In this document: positions 1-13,247 of the stretch, piece by piece
How the letters are laid out: every line of letters starts with the position of its first letter
Numbering within the stretch: position 1 is the stretch's first letter
DNA from: Phoronis australis
Lineage: Eukaryota > Phoronida > Phoronidae
Assembly: GCA_002633005.1 (NCBI GenBank)
Contig: NMRA01000356.1
Location: 255,961 to 319,960 of the forward strand
Length of the DNA: 64,000 bases
Direction: 5' to 3'
The notes under the pieces: generated by a model
What the model was told of the DNA's origin: nothing
The model's database searches: none
What the model saw: only the letters and a program-made list of their open reading frames with translations
Program-made: the position numbers and the translations under genes

Positions 1-89
1 CTATCAAAAATCTGTGGGCCCCACTCGTTGTCACAATTTTCTATCTCCAATGACCAAGACTTTATAGCCACTCCATGCTCATTGCGAAA

Positions 90-400
90 ATAGACATGAC
101 GGATGCGAATACACCCCTCCCCCTACCGGCGGCTACGGTCCACTGGAGGAGTCGACCACTGAGCAGTTCGGGGACTAGGGTGGAGATCAAAAAGCCTGAG
201 GACCACCAAGCACACAAATTTTGCACCTACCCGGTGCAGTTACTGGCTACGGGCATACGGGCATTACCTTCCTCCGACCCCCTCCGCTACGAAATTCCAG
301 CAATTCTGCTCCCTGGTCGCTACTGTTTCCCCTCACTTGGTCGACAAAACTTTTTAGGAGCCCCTCTGGCTACTAGGCGAGGCCCCTATTTTGTGCGCAG
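90..400. other. GC-rich non-coding island
   Basis: This block is clearly richer in G+C than the AT-rich DNA that follows it. It contains recurring short GGCTAC/GCTAC words set in C-rich stretches. A frame stays open through it on the plus strand, but it has no recognisable domain, no convincing splice sites and no protein-like composition. It may be an old repeat fragment or a small regulatory island. Confidence 0.3.
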
Positions 401-1368
401 TCATAAGCTGCATAGTTGCTTAGTTTAATGATACTTCAGCACAACATATTAATATGCCATTCTTATGCATCGTTTTTGTTTGGTTCGTTTTACACTGAGT
501 AGCCGGTTCGAAGTAATTTATTTTTCCTTAAAACGACAGATAGATATCTTGTTTAATTGACGCCTACACAAATGGCGGTTTAAAGATTGTGAACTCTCGC
601 GTTCGGGTTTATCGGAATACTTAATTTGAAAGCTGCACGGCTACTCTTTTTTTGGTGAAAATTCAAATTTCCTTACTCTTTTATTGTAGTTTGTTGTAAG
701 CAAACGTTAAATAGATCAATTTGAATACAGCTCTGACAATCTACATGCCTGTCTCCCTGGGTTTCATTTTTACATAATGTAATCGTAAACATGCCGTGTT
801 TATATATAGGACTAAAATTTTAAAAAACACTTACATCGTGTTGCTGCTTCAACCATCCACAGGCTGATATCACTTGCCTACAACGTTGGATGCTTCCCCT
901 AAGCTTCTAAAAGCAAATCACGTGATGACAACTGTAGTAGGCCTATCACATGTCCATCGACTCAGTCAAGCAAAACCAGGAAATCTAATATTCTGACCAA
1001 AATTATCAAAACTAATTATTGCAAGTGTCACCTCGCTCGTACAAATCCACGCCAAACTGATCAAGTGGAACATAGGATTGTATCGACACTCACTCACCAA
1101 TAATCGTAGGCCTAGTATACATATCAGTAGGATACCGAAAAACTGCGAATTACGGAGCATAAAATTTTCCAGTGATCACAGTCCGTTGTTGTGTCATGTC
1201 GGTAGATTCATTTCAGTGTCGTCTTCGTTGATGCGACAGCATCTTTATTTGACCATTTGTCATTTCAAGTATTTTCGTAGCCTTAATTTTCCCCCAGAGC
1301 ATCTGAGAACAAATCGGGTATTTTCAAAGCCTTAAATTTCAGTCTTTCGGCCAATTAGCCTAAAGTTG

Positions 1369-1665
1369 GAAAATCACGTGACTTGTCCTATCACAGAAGT
1401 TCGTACATGCACAGAAGACGTTGACTACCGAGAGACATTTGATGTGACAGAACTGAACCCGAGTTGTCCTCCAATGCCGAATGAGGTGAACGTTATCTAC
1501 GCATGTTCGGACTAAGTCACACGACAAGTCACGTGACTTTCAAACTGGAGAATGATTGCTGCGTGATTGAAGTTCCAACTTGCACAGAAAAAATCAATCT
1601 CGACGCATCCGAAACGCATCAAATTTCACCTAGGAATGGGAACGCTATTTACGCATGGGCGAATT
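1369..1665 (+). pseudogene. Two diverged tandem copies of a coding-like segment
   Basis: Two consecutive stretches (about 1369-1515 and 1540-1665) translate on the plus strand into related peptides. Each begins with Leu-Glu-Asn, then has a core like ITEVRTCTE or VIEVPTCTE, and ends with an Ile-Tyr-Ala motif (VNVIYAC and GNAIYAW). The copies also share DNA words such as CACGTGACTT and TTACGCATG/CTACGCATG. The first copy runs into a stop just after its last shared motif, and clean splice donors are not obvious. The likely reading is a duplicated exon-like relic or a tandem repeat that happens to be open. No family was recognised. Confidence 0.3.
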
Positions 1666-1710
1666 TCAGTCATGCGCCCTATCATTCTCCATTGCCACAT
1701 GACATAACAT

Positions 1711-1851
1711 GGGCGGCGCACCATAGGGGGCTGGGGGGAGGGCTATAGCCCCCACTTTTTTCAGTGCTACGCCGCACATGGTCTATAGGCGGTGCACCAC
1801 AGGGTGAGTGAAGGGCCTTCAGCCCCCAACTTTTTTCAGTGCTGCGCCGCC
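1711..1851. repeat. Two GC-rich hairpin-like repeat units
   Basis: Two units (1711-1775 and 1788-1851) each start GGCGGYGCACCAYAGGG and end with ACTTTTTTCAGTGCTRCGCC followed by GC. The start and end of each unit are partly reverse complements (GGCGGCGCAC against GTGCTACGCCGC), so each can fold back on itself. This looks like a small MITE-type repeat present as a tandem pair. No coding content is seen. Confidence 0.5.
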
Positions 1852-4335
1852 GAGGTTTTCCGGATGCCTCCGAGGCTGCGACAATAACCGAGGTGTTCCG
1901 TGTGGGCCATCTGTAACATAAATACACTATTTTCAATCATTACAAAGGATGGGGTGATGCTTGACCTTCTTAGTTTGCATAGTTGTTGAACATAAGCTTG
2001 TCCATTTTGCTTCATAGATTGATAACGTTATTCGTTGTCTTCATTGAAGAGATAAAGTTAGATCACTCACGGTTTATTGGAATATCTAGAAATTATGGGA
2101 ATAACAATAAAATGAGGCAATTTTGAAAATTCCCGCCACGTGATGTCACCAGTGATCAAGAACACTGGGAACAAACTGTGCACTGCAGATGTCAGCAACT
2201 CGTTGTTTTGCTCACGACCTGACTATAGGCCTACCATTTTTGAAATTCATTTGAAGTCTGCAGACACAGATCTCTTTTGACGCACATCTCAAAGAGTTCT
2301 GAGTGTCAGAAGGGATTTGCTGTTTGAATCCTAATCCCAGTGCTTATCATTAGAAGCACAGGTGTATGTATTTTAGAAAATTGCTTAATCTTTTGCAAAA
2401 GTCGTCAAAAAATTATACCGCGTACATTTACGAATATGTACTAAAATTTCATCAAGCTACTAACCAACAGTGCATATGGGTAAACAAACAATCCGCATAG
2501 TGACAGCTTTGAAATGTCCATCGTATGCGTACTTATGGTGTTTTAAGTAAATCATAACCACTGGAAAGAGCAACGTAACAACCAGGCATGTGTTACGCAG
2601 ACGCGAAAACCATTTCTTAAGATTTCGCTGTGTTTTACAAGGGAAGCAGGTGGTCACACAAGCATCTTTCGCGAGATGCATGCGTCTACGGAACTCAACG
2701 CTGCAAAGCGCATCGGTAACTGATGAGGAAAACAAGCTTTGGCATGAAATAAGAGATTACGGTAGCCCGACAGAAGAAACAGAAGATTGAGAGCAGGCAC
2801 CACTGTGACCCGGTTTCATCGCGCCTTCGCGACACGCGCGCTAATCTGGTTTGTGCAAAGAATTGCACAGAATTCCCAGGAGCAGGCAATTACATACATT
2901 TCGGTAGTAGCAACAGGAAACAATGAACGCTGGCTCCGACGAGACTGTCTTGTCGTCTGCTGTCTACTCGAGTTGTACGCCATTGTGAATGGTGCTTTTG
3001 CCGACAGGAGAAAATAGGTTAGCCGTAGTGAATGATCAGTTTTTACACGTAAACGAAGAAATTGTTATGTTTTTGTAATGAAATTGATAATATAGTAACC
3101 CGTTTTGTCAACAAATTTATATGGGATATTAACAAAAGTAAGCACGAATCAGTAAGGGTTAAAGGTCTATTGCAAGTGACAAAATGTAGGTTACTTCTCG
3201 ATACGACAGAAAGACAAAACACTCGTATGAAATTTTGACACACTTTGCATTTGAGACAGTTCAAATACGATTTAATAAAGGACTGGACGTGTAAACCCGC
3301 AATTTGTGTAGGCTTATGCATTGATCACAGGCAACACTGCAGACAGGCAAGGGTTAAGCACTTAGGTGTATTTTTCTGGTCTCGAATAAAACGGATGAAT
3401 TTGCATTCTCAATTTTCTCGAATAACTTTTGCCAATGACAATTGACATTAAAACGTAACTAAGCGCTCGAAGAAACAATCTCGATGTTGACGACCGTATT
3501 GCTTGTTGCTGCACCTCATCTAAGTTTGTCTTCAGCCATTTTATCTTGTCAAAATTAATTATTTTTCGAAAGGATTCATTTGCGTTTCTACAGTGAAGAA
3601 AATCTCAGAACTGTATGCTCTGTTTCAGACCTTTTCATTCACTTTGAATTCGTGTAAAGTGCATCTTGCCTTTGCTGTTCTTGTTAACAGCGAGTCGTTA
3701 ACGAGGAAGATGCACCGAGTGAGACGCGAACATTTACAATTGAATGCAAGCATTCTTTGAATACACAATGATTTGTCTGTTTGAAGACCAATAGTAATTA
3801 AGATTTCCAGAAATGGTGAGAAGGAAATATTGAACAACCGAACTAAATTGGCCATCATTAAGACGATTTACATCGAGACTGAGAAGACCACGTTTAATCT
3901 CAGAACCACTTTCAATGTAGAGTATCGAATGTATGCATGTAGAAGTTGTTTTGAAAGATTTACTTGTTAACAAAATAACGACTTTTATACGTTACTCTGA
4001 AGTAACGTTCCCGTTCTGACGTCATGCTTGCTCACGAGATTTCTTGGACAAAATCGGTTTTAGAAGTAATTAGCTTTGGTCGCAGCATAATACGTTGTGT
4101 TGTTGTTCTTCTACTACAAGTGGCTGAGACCTGACGTTGGCCTCTTGTCTACTGGCTGGTACCCCCGGTAGAATTAACTGAATCGAGGCGCTGACCTTAT
4201 CAGCTGCTAGTTGTCCACTACAAAATGGCCGAGGACGCCGACGGTGGTCCACGAAACACTGTCGGCGTAAAAACGCTTGGATATTCATTTTCCTGTATGT
4301 GTATGAGAAGAAGAGGAGAACATCTGATGCACGTT
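1852..4335. other. No supported gene apart from the weak exon candidate
   Basis: Apart from the weak exon candidate at 2465-2681, this AT-rich stretch shows only short open frames without domain signals or paired splice sites. No tRNA-like or rRNA-like sequence was seen. Confidence 0.5.
2465..2681 (-). CDS. Candidate first coding exon, type II membrane protein (weak)
   Basis: On the minus strand a sequence CTTTGCAG, usable as a splice acceptor, lies just before an ATG at 2681. It opens a frame of about 72 codons to a possible donor GTTAGT near 2464. The predicted peptide has a short, Cys- and Lys-rich N-terminus, then a basic stretch (KKWFSRLRN), then a hydrophobic segment (TCLVVTLLFPVVMIYL), then polar sequence. 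That is the layout of a type II membrane protein such as a Golgi glycosyl- or sulfotransferase. No second exon was found downstream, so this is a candidate only and may be chance. Confidence 0.2.
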
Positions 4336-4626
4336 GGGACAGTAAACCAAGCTGAGTGATGAACATTTCCAATTATGTCTAGCTCACCCTGTCGGGACAG
4401 TAAACCAAGCTGAGTGATGAACATTTCCAATTATGTCTAGCTCACCCTGTCGGGACAGTAAACCAAGCTGAGTGATGAACATTTCCAATTATGTCTAGCT
4501 CACCCTGTTGGGACAGTAAACAAAGCTGAGTGATGAACATTTCCAATTATGTCTAGCTCACCCTGTCGGGACAGTAAACCAAGCTGAGTGATGAACATTT
4601 CCAATTATGTCTAGCTCACCCTGTCA
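4336..4626. repeat. 58-bp tandem repeat, 5 copies
   Basis: Five nearly identical 58-bp units start with GGGACAGTAAACCAAGCTGA at 4336, 4394, 4452, 4510 and 4568. Differences are single bases (for example CAAAGC for CCAAGC in the fourth unit), so the array expanded recently. No coding role is visible. Confidence 0.95.
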
Positions 4627-4832
4627 CGATCGTTCCTCGTTTTTGCTCAGTAGTTGGTTTGGATTCCTGTCTCGTCTTCCAAAAATAGCTCGACTTTCAT
4701 GCTTACTTTTGATTGATTTTAAACATAAACCTGAAGAGCAGCATTGATGCTTGCAGTGTTTGACTAATTAACCGATCCAGTCTCCAAATATATGTTTCGA
4801 ATGATCTCAGACTAGCAACTCACTCTTCCCAA

Positions 4833-4880
4833 AGCGATATATGCCAAGTGAAACGATATATGCCAAGTGAAACGATGTAT
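4833..4880. repeat. 19-bp tandem triplet
   Basis: Three direct copies of a unit like AAGCGATATATGCCAAGTG sit next to each other; the third is diverged (GATGTATGCC). This is a short minisatellite. Confidence 0.7.
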
Positions 4881-7800
4881 GCCGTCAACATCAACGCATA
4901 TTGTCTCAGTCGGGCCACGCTATTGACGCGCCGTCGGGTGCGACAATATGTGCCGTGAACACCGGCACACAGTGTTGCCCCCTTAATATAATACAATGTG
5001 TGCTATAATAATCGACACAAACAGAGTCGCCATTAGTTTATGTTGAAAACTAGTCTGCTTATCAGTTTTTGCGCATGGGCAGATCCAGTCCGAGAGAGAC
5101 ACAAGTCGATTGTTGATGATGTGTCTGTCATTATCCCCGCCCCCCACCCCCCAACCCCCACCGAACTCCCGGCGTTGTACTGAAGTGTGAGTACATTTTT
5201 GGGTCACCATGTATGTCGCAACAAGGTTATGTAGTTCAACAGAGAAGTCGGCGCTCATTTGCCTCCAAACTTTTGGCGAAAACAGGAAAAGGAAAGCATT
5301 CACGCAAAGAAGTAGAAGTGTTTTTGTTTTAAAAGCTCCGGAAAAATGTTGAAACGTTATCTGAGAAAATTTCGTTTAACAGTGTGGAGATTGTTCATGG
5401 TGCATTGTCGCCGATTATGTCACATTAACACTGCAGATAACACGCCAGTCACTTCGTCTGCCGTGTATGAAACTTTCGCTATGTGTACACTGTGATTAGA
5501 AGAACAGTGCAATTAGCGAAGCAAAATGCGTTATTCTATCTGACGGCATTCAACTTGTGGTCTAAAGCTTGAGACGTGCTGTTCAACGTTAATATGAAGC
5601 CCTGATTGAACACTGATAGTCGAGCGCGACTTCGTATGCGACGTTTAGCTCGATATGACGAGTTCGAACATTTGTCTACACACTACGATTAGTCGTTCAC
5701 GTTATTGTCGTACACGAAAAATCAGAATGTATGTAAACAAGGCTTTCGTGCACTCGCGTTACCTTTCATTTATTATTAAGATGAAAATCTCTTTGCTTTT
5801 GTTTGTAATAAATAGATTTACCGACGTTTAAAAAAGAGTTATCAAGCGAAGCTGTCCTTGTGTATATCAACTTAACTGACATTTAAAAGTATTAGGAAAT
5901 TATATAAAACTCGCTGTAGAAAACAAGTATTATTTACATAAAATTGTAGTGATTGTTACTATTATAATTTAACAATTAAGTACGAACGGTTTCAACTTTT
6001 GAGCGACTGCATTTACTTCACCAAGTATTAGCCCAAAGTTCAGATCACTGACTAGCAAACCAGCTGAATGCCAAATAGAACGCCACTGGGCGTAAGAATC
6101 TTGGAATTACGAACACCATAGCAGAAATCGTATGGATGTAAATGAAGATAATAATTCAATCAAAAATGTGCTCAATTCAATGTCATGTTGATTAAAACGT
6201 GTTCGTAAAGATTACAAAAAGCCATTTTATTCCTTAAAAAAACGTGCCAGGCTTTTTATCCTAACACGAGTGTTGTTGGACGAATAAGAACTATTTTATA
6301 AAAGTTTTCAATGACTGAAAAGTTGTTACATTCCTCAAGACGCTATTCTGTTTGTTCAATAAGCCACGCCCATGCAAAATGTCAATCACAACGCTTTCCG
6401 CCACAATTGAAATCCAGTGCAGATATTGCCTACGTTTATTAGACTTTTTAGGCAAAGAAAACTTAGTCTGTTCGCCCTTCAAGGGATTTCCCAGTGGGCG
6501 GTCGTTTTGATGCACGAACACACGTGAAGAGAGCTCAGGTTTCACGAACACTATGTAAGACGTACAAGCAGGTAAAATTATAAGTTGGCAAGCTATCGGA
6601 TGTCAGCCTTTAGCGTTCGATGGTAAAAAACACCGTTAATTACAGGAAATCCACTCAGCCGGGATAGTTTGCGATTATAAAAAAGCCATTAAAGTGACCA
6701 ATTTGCGACTCGGTTTCAACATAAAAATGTCAAAATTTATTTCTTTTATTTCCGTAAGCACTATTCGTAATTTACCATGGCTCCGACACTGTGAATTTAT
6801 CACCATCGAAATAATAGGAACAATGACGTATTTGTTTGCGCTTTTTCATTTGGGTTTAAGGTTCACTGTACTTAAACCAATTATATTAAAAATGTTTAAC
6901 TATTTATACAATAGTTTTTACAAGCATCGTGCAGTGGTAAATAGTTTTAAAAGTGTAATAAAATAATTTCACATTGTTAACTAATATTTTGTACTTTAGT
7001 CAATTTATGAAAATCACATTTTCGTAAGTCAGTATATAAGCAAAAGTACGTAAAAGGCCTTCAATTTGTATTCGTCATGTTCAAAGTCTGTGGGTAACGC
7101 GACAGCAGACACGTCATTAGGATTCTGTTCACACAAGCGAGCAGCTAAGTACAAATTAACTTGGTAACTCGCTGTCGTTTTTAATGTGCAGTAATTAAAT
7201 CACACTCCCAGGCTTTACTACAAGTTAGTTAAATCTGGCAGAAGATGGATTAGGACTATCGCCCTTGAGAGAGCTGATATTCTAATCTATAACAAGTGTC
7301 AACTGTCCAGTGAATCAGGTCCAAGTACTTGGAGTCTGGACATGTTGAAAATATAAATAAGTTCCTAATTTTCTAAATGTTATTACTATAAGTCGCTAGC
7401 ATTAGTAAAATAAATCCTTAACAACGACAAGCGGTAGTAGCAACTTCGACAACAAGAACAATGGTTACAAAAACAATAATGATAACGAAAATATCACTGG
7501 CATTCATAATCATCATGATTTGAATGATAATAATTGCAAAAAAACTAAGTGATAATCATGGATACATTATACATCAAAAACCGAAGCGTTAGTGTAAGGT
7601 AAACAGGTCATGTTTATTTCTATTTTAGTCTTGGATGACTTAGTGCTATATATATGTTGAAAGTGTTCTGTGCCACATAGCCCACAATGTGACTTCCTGT
7701 GCTTGAAGTAATTTTTGTCCACTTTCTATTGATGTGGGCACGCTGACTGACGTATCCATCCGTTGTCCACTATCATGTACGGAACCTGGGGGACATTTCC

Positions 7801-10800
7801 TTGAACTTGTATCAAAACATTGAAACAGAAGCCGTGTTAAACTGAGTCACTGCACCTTTCTAGTTCACCTGTAGGAGTCAACAATACTTAATTTCGTGCT
7901 CGGTCACGAACGATTCCCCGGGACGATTCGGGTCGTTAAAAACATGAAATTCTTATAGGTTTGGTCATTTATGGATGGTCGTAAATTTAGCCCGTGTGTG
8001 CCCGCGTGTTTACGGACGTCACTTGAAGAAAAACGGAAGAAAGCCAAGGCGGGACAGATGCAATGATTCGTTAAATCTCTTTCCCACACCGAATTGCCTT
8101 TAATTATATGTTTGTTCAGACCTGAAGCGTTCTAAATTTGGAATATAATTATATTCAATTCACAGTAAAACCTATTTTTAAATAGTAAACCACGATTTCG
8201 GAGCCAACACATTTAAAATCGTTGTTTATTTAGCAAATGTGTGTGTTCTCGCAACCATTGTGACTTTTTGTAATTCAGTGGTTCTGTTAATTAAAGAACA
8301 ATTAAGGGTTTTGACCCTACTTGCACGAAAACTGATAAAAATAGCAATAATAAATATTCACCAAAATTATTTGTTCGAATTTTGTGTTGTATTTTAGCGT
8401 TTCTACTAATTAATCAAAGGTTTCGCTAAAGCGGCTACAAACCTGACTGTCATTCATCACAGAAACCTTTGATTTAGATCACTTAGTCAAATTAGAGCTT
8501 GGAAAGAAGTGAGTTGCCTTGAGACGAGGCTTTATAAGTTGTATTGTCACGGCGTCTCATTGCGTCAATCTCGAGGAATAATCAACGATCAGTTCTTTCC
8601 GAGCCCAGAAATCCCACCTGAAGACAGAGCAATTTGAAACCAATTTTATTGGGGTAATATGGCCTAAATCAAAGTTGGCTTCTTTAACGGAACGCGAAAT
8701 TCAATTCATATCCGCTTTAAACTGTGATACCGATTAGCACACTAACTTTCCGCTCCTATGACGATAAATGTAAATCGTTCAAAAAGGCTTAAAAAACATG
8801 CAGAGAACGAATCAAGTGATTGAAATATAGTTCCTAAGCTATAAAACAGATTGTTATGTACCGACAATTTACTCACAGGAGCTAAAAACGCCAAGTGCAC
8901 GTGCACCTATACCGAAAATGTTATTTTTTAATTAGTGATTTAATTTTTACTGCTCTTCAATACCTTATTATAAGCATTGACAAACAAGGCAAAACCCACG
9001 TGGCTGATTGACAGAACACTGTTTTACTCATCAACGCCAGTCACGGTTTTGAACATGCTTGGCAAACTTCTCGTTGAGTGAGTGATGGGTCTGTGGCGAT
9101 TGGGTTGACACCTCGCGAGAACTCATGAAGTACTGTAAAACATCTTTGCACGCCAATCTTATCCATTGGTTTCATCATGGGTTCATCTCATACCATGGGC
9201 GACGCAATGTAGGGGCTGCGCTGCCAATCCATACAGAGGTTCCATAGAAGGAAACACAGAGACTGTTGAAAAATAATGATATAGTACGAAACGGGGGAGG
9301 GGAGGAACGAGGATATCAACGTTTGGTCACGATTGGGGTGAAAGGTACAAGGGACCATGTAACTAGTATTATAGGATGGGCTATACGTTCAAAGGTTATG
9401 TGGCGGTTACTTGGCGACTGACGGCAAAGGGCCGGTGCCATCTTGCAAAGCTTTTAAGTCGTCACAATTGTTTTTATTTTCCTTTCTAACTGCGACCATG
9501 AGAGAATGAAAATTGGTTATCATAACTGCTTCCGAAGAATTTCTTTACTGTTTTGGTGCCCCTACTATCAAAGTGCCAACGTTCTCCAACCTCAATAGAG
9601 ATTACGCGCATTCTTCGAATGAGGTGAAGAGCCGTGTGTATTTTAGTGCAAGATGTTACTCAACAATACCCTCTGCACCAGTTAAGCACCAATTTAGATA
9701 TTTTCGACTTGTAATTGCTTTTACGTTGACTAAAATACTATCGATATCTGAGACATTATGTTATGTCTCGATGACCATTGAGCGGAAGACATTTCAATTA
9801 CAACTGTCTATCTTCACACGACTGGTTAAAGTGATTGGCGATTTACACTTGCCGACGTACAACGGTAGCACAGAGAATCTGACGTAGAAGCAAAGTAGTA
9901 AAACCAAATGGGCCCGTCGCACTCGAACGACGCGGGATATAACGTTGAATTTCAACGATTTGAATATTCTTTGAAAGACGCTCTTTCCGGCGCTTCTTTC
10001 CAGTGAAAATTTCACAAAAAGGAATTTGACTGCAATGCCAATATAGTTTAAACTTATTCCCAAATTATGCAAATGTTTTCAAAATAACCAGAACTGATTA
10101 TAGAAATTTCAAAATTGTTTTTGAATTTCTGTTGTTGCAGTAGCAACTTAAAGTGGTCGCCTCGAGTGAACGGCATTGAAATTCACTTTTCATGAATTGC
10201 CAGTAAAAAACGCAAATGCATTCACGGATATTATCTTTAAAATGTAAGGTTATTTTACTAACGCCTTTCGACTGATGAAACTGTGTTCTCAATAAACTTG
10301 CAAAAAATAGTTTTTTTAAAATAAAAATTGAGCGTTTTATGAGTACGTCCAACTCTCAGAAGTTATACCATAGAACTGTAGCTAACCAGTTCTTCCAATA
10401 CTATGGTTAATAACTAGAGTAATCCCTAGTCTGAGTACTATCTTTTATATGAAGTGACTGACACCGCAAAATTCAAAGATAGACGTAAAGAGCACGTTCC
10501 TCAGGCAGAAAAGGGCGGACAATATCAGACTCACTGCATTGTGCATGTAGTTTGTCTGCATTTGCTCATTTGAAGGAGTTATATCTAATATGTTCCGTCA
10601 GAAGACACGACAGAAAAGATATCGCCCTTGGTACCTTGGTCAACCAATCAAAAATATAAATTTGAATTGTTTAACATTGGTGATCCTAAACTCAGACGTC
10701 ATCAGCAAAAATGCTAATGACGTCAGTGGTTTAGCGTACTGAATTGATATTGTGTCCTTCTTTTAATGAAAAACATTTCACGAGATTAAACTTACAACCA

Positions 10801-12896
10801 GGTTGTAAAACCCTACCTGTGATGTTTAACACTGCAGTATTCGTGTCATAATGTAAAAAGTACGAGTTGTGCACATTTCGGCAGAGTACCGCCAAGTGTA
10901 ATTCAGCGACACGCCGGGAGTCTTTTTGGAAACTATCCACATAGGTCGATTAACGCAAAAAACTCAAACTGAACAACAAACAAAATATTTCAAATGTCGA
11001 CCAAAGTTTAGTTAATCAACAAAACACAATTCATTCAAGACCGTCTATTATGAGACGTGTTCAGTTTCACAGCAATTTAATTTAAAATCAGGTCCTTGAC
11101 ATAATGGAACACCTGCACACTGTGCCTGGATTTGGCGAAAAGACATTTGTGTCCCTGCACTTACCGTTGAGGTAATTGCCCTTCGATTTTGGTCGTCGGT
11201 TTTGACAGGGCGGAAATACTCAAATACGGGATTTGGATTATTTGAGTCGAAATGGTTTCGCTGACGGATCTACTGGCTTTTCGAGTTAGACATCATCAAC
11301 AAAGGTCATCTTTGGCAAAAATGCTTTTATCGTTGTGTCATGAGAATGAGTCGGTAGAACCCCTCGATTAAATCATAGGTAGGTTACCGAGATCTTACAA
11401 ATTTATAGACTACTCTAGTGTGATAATTTTTGGTGATGTATAAATTTACTACTATATAATTACTACTGCTAATTAACAACTTGAGTATTTTTATAATTTG
11501 TATTAAAACTAGATTCACGAATAAGTCATTCTTAAAAATTACTTGAAATTTTGGATTGCATGTAGTGCTTTCAAGTAATTGGACAATGAACGCAGGTCAC
11601 ATTGAAACAGGCATGCAGATCAAATTTGTTTCACAGCATACCTGAACATGAATCATTAAATGATGTCGTACAGCACGACAATAGCGAGCACATGTTTTCG
11701 AAATTATTTCCGATGTACATATTATGTCCAGCAACTGCTCGTCTGACAAGCATTACTCGCAAGATCGCCCACGTCAACGTCCCACCTTCGTTAAAATTCT
11801 GATTTAAGTTGTACACCTGTGGAGGTTAATTAGAAATTGCCCCAGGACGAGCAGGTGTTGAAACCTGCTCCGTTCCTTACCTATAATCTAGTTTGGCAAA
11901 AACTTTTATGGTCAGACATAGCTGTGCGTTTTTTACCAAAATGGAAGCATGAAAGATACCGCCTTGAAGTGACGCTATTTAAAATTACTCATTCTTTAAT
12001 TTGTGCTCTCGTGAAGCCCTGAATAGAATAGCCCTAAGCAAACTTCGCTTTTCACATCAGATCACGACATTTTGAAAGCCTGCGGAAGAGCCGTGTTCGC
12101 TTGAAAGCACAAGCCGAAATTAGGAAGAACGAAAGTATAATTGAATACAATAAATGTTTCAGTTGAGGCCCAATATTGAAGACAGCTACACAATAGTGTT
12201 GAGAAATGTCAACAAGTTAATCGTATAAAGTAAACATGCCGAAGGGCAATGGCATTATTTTCAAGGGCCATTGCGTACCACTACGTGCACGTCGGACATG
12301 TACTCGTAAGTAGCAACGGTCAGTCTGGACCGTTTCGAAATGTCCCATAACTAGCAGCGACATCTTTTGTCGTGAACCATCAATCGATTGCGTCCATTGA
12401 AGCAATCTCGAACCAGCGCCCCTTATGTAGACTCGGTGGTCAAGTATTTGAAGTGCCTTTGAAGGTAGAACATCATCTACAACTGCGAACAGAGCGAGAC
12501 TGTCACTAAGCAAAGTAAAGGTACCTACGCTTGTTCTAATTATTTAAAGAAATTATGCAAATGCATATGATATGCAACAAAGAATTTATACCACCAGCAA
12601 ACTAGGCCTATGGTACCCATGACGATTCCAAGGCTGACCCCATAGGGTGCACAGGCTTGAAAACGCAAAATTCTGATGCAGTCAGCTTAAAGTTGGCCAC
12701 TGCAACAAATGGAACTTCCTTTTGTAAAGACACTCTTCTTTTGCGACATTTGAGCCTTCAGTTTTGTTTGGAAACAGCATTTCATTTTCAGAAAACACAT
12801 GGATCTGAAACATTTTATACCATTGATTTAGAAATTCAATAATTTGTGTCTTCGAAAAGGTCCACCTGTTTTCAACAGTACTTCATCAAATAGTGT
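4881..12896. other. Intergenic stretch without supported genes
   Basis: About 8 kb of AT-rich DNA. Open frames are all under 130 codons and none shows a recognisable domain, signal peptide or consistent exon chain. The only structure worth marking is the paired CRE-like hairpin at 10695-10724. Confidence 0.55.
10695..10724. promoter_or_regulatory. CRE-like inverted pair
   Basis: The sequence has GACGTCATCAGCA, a short A-rich loop, and TGCTAATGACGTC, giving an imperfect hairpin with 13-bp arms. The right arm, with the next base, forms a complete consensus cAMP-response element TGACGTCA; the left arm holds GACGTCA. CREB/ATF proteins bind TGACGTCA as dimers. No nearby gene is supported, so any regulatory target is unknown. 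Confidence 0.35.
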
Positions 12897-13150
12897 AATG
12901 TAATGAAATGTAATATAAATCTATGCAATGAATTATTTGTTGTTCTGTACTGTAATACAAAGCTATGCTATAAATTACTTGCTGTTCAGCACTGTAATAC
13001 AAAGCAATGCTATGAATTACTTGCTGTTCTGTATTGTAATACAAAGCTATGCTATAAATTACTGGCTCTTCTGTACTGTAATACAAAGCTATGCCACGAA
13101 TTACTTGTTGTTCTGTACTGTAATATAAAACTAAGCTATGAATTACTTGT
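12897..13150. repeat. 42-bp tandem repeat, about 6 copies
   Basis: A 42-bp unit built round TGTAATACAAAGCTATGCTA and ATTACTTGCTGTTC repeats about six times with 5-15 percent divergence. Because 42 is a multiple of three, several frames stay open through the array. The resulting peptides are translation artefacts of the repeat and not proteins. It lies just beyond the predicted 3' end of the F-box/WD40 gene. Confidence 0.9.
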
Positions 13151-13241
13151 AATTATCACTTTTTAATTTTGCACTGTTGATATTAACACAGAAACAATTC
13201 AATTGTTTAAAAAGGAAGGCAGTCATTTCAACCAAGAATCT

Positions 13242-13247
13242 TTTATT
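13242..13247 (-). terminator. Polyadenylation signal AATAAA (distal)
   Basis: TTTATT on the plus strand reads AATAAA on the minus strand, about 900 bp after the stop codon of the F-box/WD40 gene. Transcript end inferred near 13225. Confidence 0.4.

Noticed and set aside
75-428. Open frame of 117 codons on the plus strand in the GC-rich island
   Set aside because: No domain, no splice support and a composition explained by GC-rich DNA with few stop codons.
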